64,000 nt of DNA. It comes from Schistosoma haematobium. Lineage: Eukaryota; Platyhelminthes; Trematoda; Strigeidida; Schistosomatidae. The notes under the pieces are model-generated. The model was not told the DNA's origin. It searched no databases and saw only the letters and a list, made by a program, of their open reading frames with translations. The number at the start of each line of letters is the position of its first letter. The first letter of the stretch is position 1. The stretch is from contig NC_067199.1 in assembly GCF_000699445.3 (NCBI RefSeq), positions 33,278,902-33,342,901 on the forward strand. The letters run 5' to 3'. A program made the translations under genes and the position numbers. Positions 58,920-64,000 of this stretch are shown one piece after another.

Positions 58920-59529
58920 GTATATGTATTCCTCTTTTCCATCTGTTTATCATTGAACATGACAGTTTTTGGAAATTTAAACAAATATCTTCTTGCTTTT
59001 TACCCAGTTCTTCTTCCCTCTATTATAGCCTTGTTTCGTTTATTTTCCGAAGTCTTGTTTCTCTCTCCCGGTATAACAATTTGTCTAAGAAATTATCTCG
59101 TATGTCTTTCTTTATATATCATGCTTTTTAATCTTTTGCGTACATGATATATCTTAGTTCGCATCTATCCTATATAGTACTAAAAAATTACAATAACAGT
59201 TTATTTGAGATCCAAGTTATTTGACTTTTTTCTTTGTTTTTCCTCTGTTAAATCCGGCATATTTGGGGTGAAGGGTAATAAACATAATTTTTCTCTGACC
59301 TTTACTTTTGATTGTATATTGTAAACTAAAGAAAACAATAAGACTCGTTACTTTGCTTAAATAATACGTATTGATGTTGATTCTGTTTTTGTGTTAAACG
59401 AATACAAAATGTAACTTATGGAGTTCTAGTGATAACTAGGGACCAGTACAGTTCAACCACGTCGGGTATGTTACAGTTTTCCACACAGGCAATGGATGAA
59501 GTTTACTCAGTATCATGAATTAATTCTAG
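58919..59529. other. Liprin-alpha intron, nothing firm
   Basis: T-rich to 59150, then unassigned. A short ACTAGGGACCAGTACAG at 59438-59454 may be a CR1-like tail scrap. Confidence 0.35.
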
Positions 59530-59690
59530 TTAGAATGGATTAAAGATCTAGGGATTAAATGCTTTTCACGAGATAAAAGGTCCTGGACTCAACTACTGGT
59601 GTGGTTGTGGGTACACACTATCCAGGATTCTCATACTAGAACGAAATAGCTGTTCACTACTTCCGGGCTTTTAAAAGTTGTCTAACTAAG
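59530..59690 (+). repeat. tRNA-like/hammerhead composite SINE copy
   Basis: A diverged tRNA-like head with GGTCCTGGACTCAACTACTGG near 59579-59600, then ATTCTCATACTAGAACGAAATAG and CTGTTCACTACTTCCGGG. The GAAA box is kept (near 59644), the CTGANGA box is lost, and the GTC cleavage triplet has become GTT. It resembles the reverse copies at 60335 and 22300. Confidence 0.55.
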
Positions 59691-60334
59691 ATCAGTCAGG
59701 AATGGAAACTTCGAAAATTCAGTAATTTTCACAAACTTCCTATTTTTAGTAAATGTGCCAATCAAGTTTTTTAAAAGAGATAGAAAAGTTCGTACTTATT
59801 GGACGTTTGTTTCAGTGAAATTTTTTAAATAAATACCGTTCATCCTTATTATCCGCAGTTTTAAAATTGAGAAGGCTATTGAGTGCAATAAGATTTGTGC
59901 TATAGCGCACTTGATTTTACACAGGGATATTTTGTTAAAATCTATTTTCCAGTTCCTATTGTTAGTTTAAAATTTCATAAAACGATATATCTTTTATTCG
60001 AATGAGAATAAATTTCGTCTTGATGTTATCAAGTAGGAGCTGAAGAGTAAGCGTACAGTCAAGTTCGTTTTAAGTTTTCGTAGACTTGTTTTCTCACAAG
60101 ATAAGCAATTCAACTTGAAAACTGAAATTTTTGGTTTAATGATTTTTCAATTAATCACGAAATTGGTATAAAAATGAAAATAAAGATTTATTTAATATAT
60201 TATCTTAGAAGATAAAGAACTGAATTTATATCAACACACAAGATCTTTCATGATTATAATGCTGGTCATTTGTGTTATGAGATTTGTTCAAGTGAACTGT
60301 CTTATCTTTGTCAGTATGGGATTGTGGAGATTGC
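59691..60334. other. Liprin-alpha intron, nothing recognised
   Basis: AT-rich intronic DNA. Confidence 0.4.
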
Positions 60335-60560
60335 TGAACTTCATTGAAATCACGAATCGATACAATTTGGATAACCATTGCAAACGTGGAAGCACTAGAT
60401 AGCCGTTTTGTCCTAGTATGAGATTCCTCGGTAGTGCATCCACAATTTAGAATCAAACCCAGGACATTCAGTCTAACGCTCTAACGTTTAACCTCTAGAC
60501 CACTGAGCCGGTATGGAACGGCCACGGCTTCTTTCTAGAGTACTGGGAATGCCCACACTC
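60335..60560 (-). repeat. tRNA-like/hammerhead composite SINE, clearest copy
   Basis: On the minus strand: an A-box region CCGGCTCAGTGGTCTAGAGG (60514-60495), a B-box CTGGGTTTGATTC (60456-60444), then a hammerhead half with CCGAGGAATC (CTGANGA variant with U4 changed), CTCATACTAGGAC, AAAAC where GAAAC is required, GGCTATC then TAGTGCTTCC. It shows the whole layout: tRNA-derived promoter head followed by a ribozyme. The catalytic changes predict no cleavage. Confidence 0.65.
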
Positions 60561-61079
60561 GGAATTGTAAAGGTTAGGTGATCTGGAAGTTCCGGATGCG
60601 ATTCCTCATAGGATCGTTTACTCACTGCTGAGGAACTACATACCAGGCCGAAACAGCTTTTCAGTGTTTGTTACTTTTCACTGATTGCCTAATTAAGATT
60701 AATTTTTGACGTAAAGTATGGAAATCAACTATCTCTACTAGCGCTCTTTTTGTGATCTTTGATTACCGAATCGGAGAAACCTTTTGATCATTTCAAATGT
60801 ATGTAGGTTAATGAAAGCGAAAATATGTCAAAGCTGTTCTACCAATAATTCATCGTTTGGGATGAAAATGGTGCAAATACATGAACTTCGAGCACTCAAT
60901 TACTATCACTAGCCCTGACATACTATCAATCTTATTCAGTGATATGCTATGGCTCTGACTAATATACATAATTTCTTCAAGTACATTATTGGATTTTTCC
61001 TTACTTTCATTTCTACTAGTTTAACTTATTAATCAATAGGCTAAAAAAATCATGAACTGACCAATTTCAAAAACCTGAA
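60561..61079. other. Liprin-alpha intron, nothing recognised
   Basis: Mixed AT-rich DNA without recognised features. Confidence 0.4.
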
Positions 61080-61220
61080 AGCTGTTTTGTCTTAGTATGG
61101 GATTCTTTAGCAGTGCTCATTAACAATTCTGCGCTCGGCGATCAAACATAAGACCTTCGATCTTTTGCACAAACGCTTAACCTCTAAATCACTGAGCTGA
61201 CATCCAACGTTGTTAATAAC
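61080..61220 (-). repeat. tRNA-like/hammerhead composite SINE copy
   Basis: On the minus strand: TCAGCTCAGTGATTTAGAGG and TTAAGCG (A-box region), TTATGTTTGATCGC (B-box position), then GCACTGCTAAAGAATCCC, CATACTAAGACAAAACAGC, TTTCAGGTTTTTG. The same layout as 60335 but more diverged. Catalytic boxes read CTAAAGA and AAAAC, so presumably dead. Confidence 0.55.
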
Positions 61221-61330
61221 TAACTCCAATCAATCCACTACATTACGCGACCCTATACTGAAGATTAGCAAAGCTATTTAAACATGCTATCCATTCATCG
61301 GTACTCTTTACTCTAATTTTAGTGGTAGTG

Positions 61331-61390
61331 TAGTAAACAGAGGTTTGAATAGTTTTTTCTGGTTAGCGTTTTTCAAACCTCTGTCTACTA
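61331..61390. repeat. 19-bp hairpin with RTE 5' UTR in the loop
   Basis: TAGTAAACAGAGGTTTGAA (61331-61349) and TTCAAACCTCTGTCTACTA (61372-61390) are reverse complements except one position. The 22-base loop includes TTTTTTCTGGTTAGCGT, the reverse complement of the RTE 5' UTR at 34793-34820. Confidence 0.8.
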
Positions 61391-61898
61391 AAATAAATCT
61401 GGAACTCAAAACAACTGTCAACCAACACCAAGATCAGGATTTTCAATACAAATGTCAAGACAGTTCTACTGTATGGGGCGGATACCTGGAGAACTACGAA
61501 AGCCATGATCCAGAAGATACAAGTGTTTATTAACAGTTGTCTACGCAAAATACTTCGGATCAGTTGGCCAGATACTATCAGCGACAACCCACTGTGGGAG
61601 AGAACAAACCAGATCCCAGCGGAGGAAGAAATCAGGGAGAAGCGCTGGAAGTGGATAGGACACATATTGAGGAAAGCACCCAACTGCGTCACAAGACAAG
61701 CCCTCACATGGAATCCTGAAGGCCAAAGGAGGAGAGGAAGACCAAAGAACACATTACGCCGGGAAATGGTGACAGACATGAGAAAAATGAACAAGAATCG
61801 GATAGAACTATAAAAGAAGGCTCAGGACGGAGTGGGTTGGAGAATGCTGGTCGGCGGCCTATTCTCCATTAGGAGTAACAGGCGTAAGTAAGTAAGTA
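61352..61898 (+). mobile_element. 5'-truncated RTE copy with 5' inversion
   Basis: From about 61398 the sequence is colinear with the last ~530 bp of the RTE element at 37215-37742: ELKTTVN-type frame remnants, [50 protein letters not shown]. It ends in a (GTAA)n tail at 61884-61898. The first ~40 bp are RTE 5' UTR in reverse orientation. A stop near 61811 and frame changes make it a pseudogene fragment. Intronic, sense to liprin-alpha. Confidence 0.85.
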
Positions 61899-61989
61899 GC
61901 AAACAGAACAGGGGTGGGCGATAATCGGATATATTTGACACAAAATTACTGGACTTGCTAATAAAATCTAACAATCATATAGTAAATGC

Positions 61990-62185
61990 TTAATTTACAA
62001 AATGTCCATCAATTGTCTCAAAATGACTCAGACTTCATTGTTCTTGGATTTTCATACAACTTGCATTCTGTTTCCATTCTTTACTGTTCGATCCTCTTGT
62101 CTCTCTACTGCCAGACCTTCTATTCACGACTAACATCATATACTACTTGTGTCGATATAAGTAGCACACACCACATTAGTAACAA
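61990..62185 (+). repeat. CR1-like 3'-end repeat fragment
   Basis: AATGTCCATCAATTGTCTCA, a CT-rich block, ATCATATACTACTTGTGTC and AGTAGCACACACCACA: a fourth member of the family at 2121, 8660 and 21605 (minus). Non-coding. Confidence 0.55.
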
Positions 62186-63314
62186 TACGATTAAAAGAGA
62201 ATGGATTCAATATCTGTTATAAACTGTGTTATATCCTTTATTGCTGTAATACCGCATAATGTTTCGCTTTCTCTTAGTTTGTATGTGTTATGTATGTATG
62301 GATGCTGCAGTATTCAATAGTAAACTGATTGAATATTTGAATAATTAAAATTCACAATGGAATAAGTTGATATTGAAGATCATTTGCCTTAATCACTTTT
62401 TTATTTTCTATTATAATTTTGCTTCATTTTCGAAGTATTAATTATGATTAGAAATGTGGTTGTGATCGATTATGATCAGATCTATGTAATTGTGAGATTT
62501 TCACTTTAGTTTAAATATTAGGTGATATTTTCGAATGGATATGAGAGAACGCTTGATCGGTGTTATAAAAAAATACTAATTCATTGTTCATCTAACTATT
62601 AAACTTTTTCATGTGTACATGATCTGTGAACTTTGTGATTATGAGTGCATAAGGCAAATAGAGTCAATGTCTTAGGCGTGCAGTAGCATCAATGAATTTA
62701 TTCATTATCCTCCTTACTAGTCACCTTCAACTTTAGGCCATTTATTCTCTAATCTGACTTTTTATCTAAGACATTTTTTTGGTTATTTGCTATTGGTGTC
62801 ATTAAGTATTTATTGTTATTATTATTTACGTTTTCTATTGATTTGCTTTTATTTTTCTCGATGTATTTCCAAACGGTGCCGACTTAAACTGATACTGTTA
62901 TCGTGTCTTTGTCGTAAATGTTTTCTCTGACCAGTTGAAATCAAGGATTACTGTATGGGTTATCCCATCATATTCATAGACGACATTGTACTAGTATGAA
63001 TTACTGAAAATACATTAAATTTATATTTGGTTCAACAATGTAGTATTCATTGCAATAGAAAAAGTGGGCTCCGACCAGGAAATTTGCACAATAGTCGAAT
63101 CTAATAGCAAGCAGTGCTTTCCCAACAAAGCGTTTATTCATTATTAGCACTAACAAGTTCAGTGGTTACTTACTTCATTAATATAGACTACCGAAGAGAA
63201 GAAATGCATATTAAAGAGGACTATAATTGTTTCCAAAATATCAGAGTGATACGTTTTTTGTTCCTGACAGATTTAGTCATTATCATGACACCAATTTATC
63301 ATATAATACAATAT
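62186..63314. other. Liprin-alpha intron, nothing recognised
   Basis: T-rich AT-rich DNA. No exon found despite a check for the family's next coiled-coil segment. Confidence 0.4.
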
Positions 63315-63430
63315 AGTGAGGTGGTTCAGTGGTTAAGACGTCCAACTTTCGTCAACTAAGTCGTAGTTGCGAACCCTGTTCCACCTATTTTAATTCGGGC
63401 AACTGGCTGCTGTCACTAGCTCTCACACTT
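63315..63430 (+). repeat. tRNA-derived SINE-like repeat
   Basis: AGGTGG (63319-63324) and CCACCT (63381-63386) can pair as an acceptor stem around a tRNA-like body: A-box TGGTTCAGTGGTTAAG (63322-63337) and B-box-like GTTGCGAACCC (63365-63375). CACTAGCTCTCAC-rich sequence follows. The B box departs from GGTTCGANNCC by an inserted base and the anticodon arm is irregular, so it is a SINE head or tRNA pseudogene rather than a working tRNA. Confidence 0.5.
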
Positions 63431-63774
63431 AAAGTATGGCTCAATGTCAAATGCACTAGTCTGTACCTGGTAATTTGTTTGATAATAATAATAATTAGTA
63501 TTAATATTTATGTTAAGTAGTCTGTATTATTTGTACAAATCATGTGAACTATTTGTCGTTGAGATACGGTTAAGGAAAAACACCATTTAGGTTATATTAC
63601 TTTATATGAGTTCACTTGAAAAGTGACTGTTAATTTTTCTTCTTTTAAGTTAATGATATTAAAGTGTTTGTCTGTGCATATACTTATGTGTTTAGAAAAT
63701 GGTTACTGTTGATAATGATATACAGCATATTTTTCTCATTACTTGCTTATGTCACTTTTCACAGGGTTTTTAGT

Positions 63775-63778
<4 letters not shown>

Positions 63779-63841
<63 letters not shown>
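63779..63841. repeat. (TA)n microsatellite
   Basis: About 31 TA units. Confidence 0.95.
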
Positions 63842-63842
<1 letters not shown>

Positions 63843-64000
63843 TATCGCTAGATTGTTTTACTGATATCATCAGATAATATTTCTTGTTTCTTTATCAATT
63901 AATTCCAAACTATGACCTAAATATTTTCAATTCTTTAATAAATATGATATCAAGATTAAAAGTTTCGTTTTTTTTTTCAGTAGGTGAGATCGAGATTCTT
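63842..64000. other. Liprin-alpha intron, possible acceptor at the edge
   Basis: TTTTTTTTTTCAG at 63968-63980 is a strong-looking acceptor, but the next bases are TAGGTGAGATC. After a phase-0 liprin-alpha exon, TAG would be a stop, so it is not the next coding exon in that phase. Confidence 0.3.

Noticed and set aside
63968..64000. A strong pyrimidine tract with AG at the window edge, a possible second liprin-alpha exon.
   Set aside because: Liprin exon 1 ends in phase 0 and the next bases are TAG, a stop; the visible residues also do not match the expected coiled-coil segment.

Overview
This is an intron-rich, AT-rich eukaryotic window crowded with retroelements. The repeat content points to a blood fluke, most likely Schistosoma or a close relative: degenerate hammerhead-ribozyme repeats of the Sm-alpha type, RTE-clade and CR1-like non-LTR elements, and Ty3/gypsy and BEL/Pao LTR elements. 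The species assignment is inference from repeat families and codon style; no species marker was searched.

Only two host genes can be supported, both on the + strand. The first is a split gene for the mitochondrial complex I assembly factor NDUFAF1 (CIA30). Three exons are secure (16195-16505, 19906-20142, 22839-23184) with matching phases, stop codon and poly(A) signals. A phase-compatible first exon with a mitochondrial-leader-like start is proposed at 8151-8426. The second is the first coding exon of a liprin-alpha (PPFIA/SYD-2) homologue at 54296-54540; its remaining exons were not found in the window.

Layout: 1-8.1 kb is T-rich non-coding DNA with a candidate solo LTR (5046-5450) that carries a perfect four-unit heat-shock element and a TATA box. 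From 8.1 to 23.2 kb lies NDUFAF1, whose introns hold an inverted pair of hammerhead repeats, a decayed antisense RTE element split by a 600-bp microsatellite, and a decayed CR1-like element. From 23 to 47 kb is a transposon cluster without host genes: a Ty3/gypsy element with both LTRs and another family's solo LTR inside its gag; a related solo LTR; a second, older gypsy pol remnant; a nearly complete RTE element abutting an antisense BEL/Pao gag relic; two opposed pieces of a jockey/CR1-like RT; an antisense BEL/Pao pol piece; and an antisense, pol-deleted relative of the first gypsy element. From 47 to 64 kb is the liprin-alpha 5' region, with short retroelement tails, tRNA-like/hammerhead composite repeats, long (TA)n arrays and a nearly identical ~490-bp repeat pair in inverted orientation on either side of the liprin exon.

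No retroelement here looks able to encode a complete intact product. Every coding element examined has stops, frameshifts, internal deletions or altered catalytic residues. No operon, CRISPR, rRNA or functional tRNA gene was seen.
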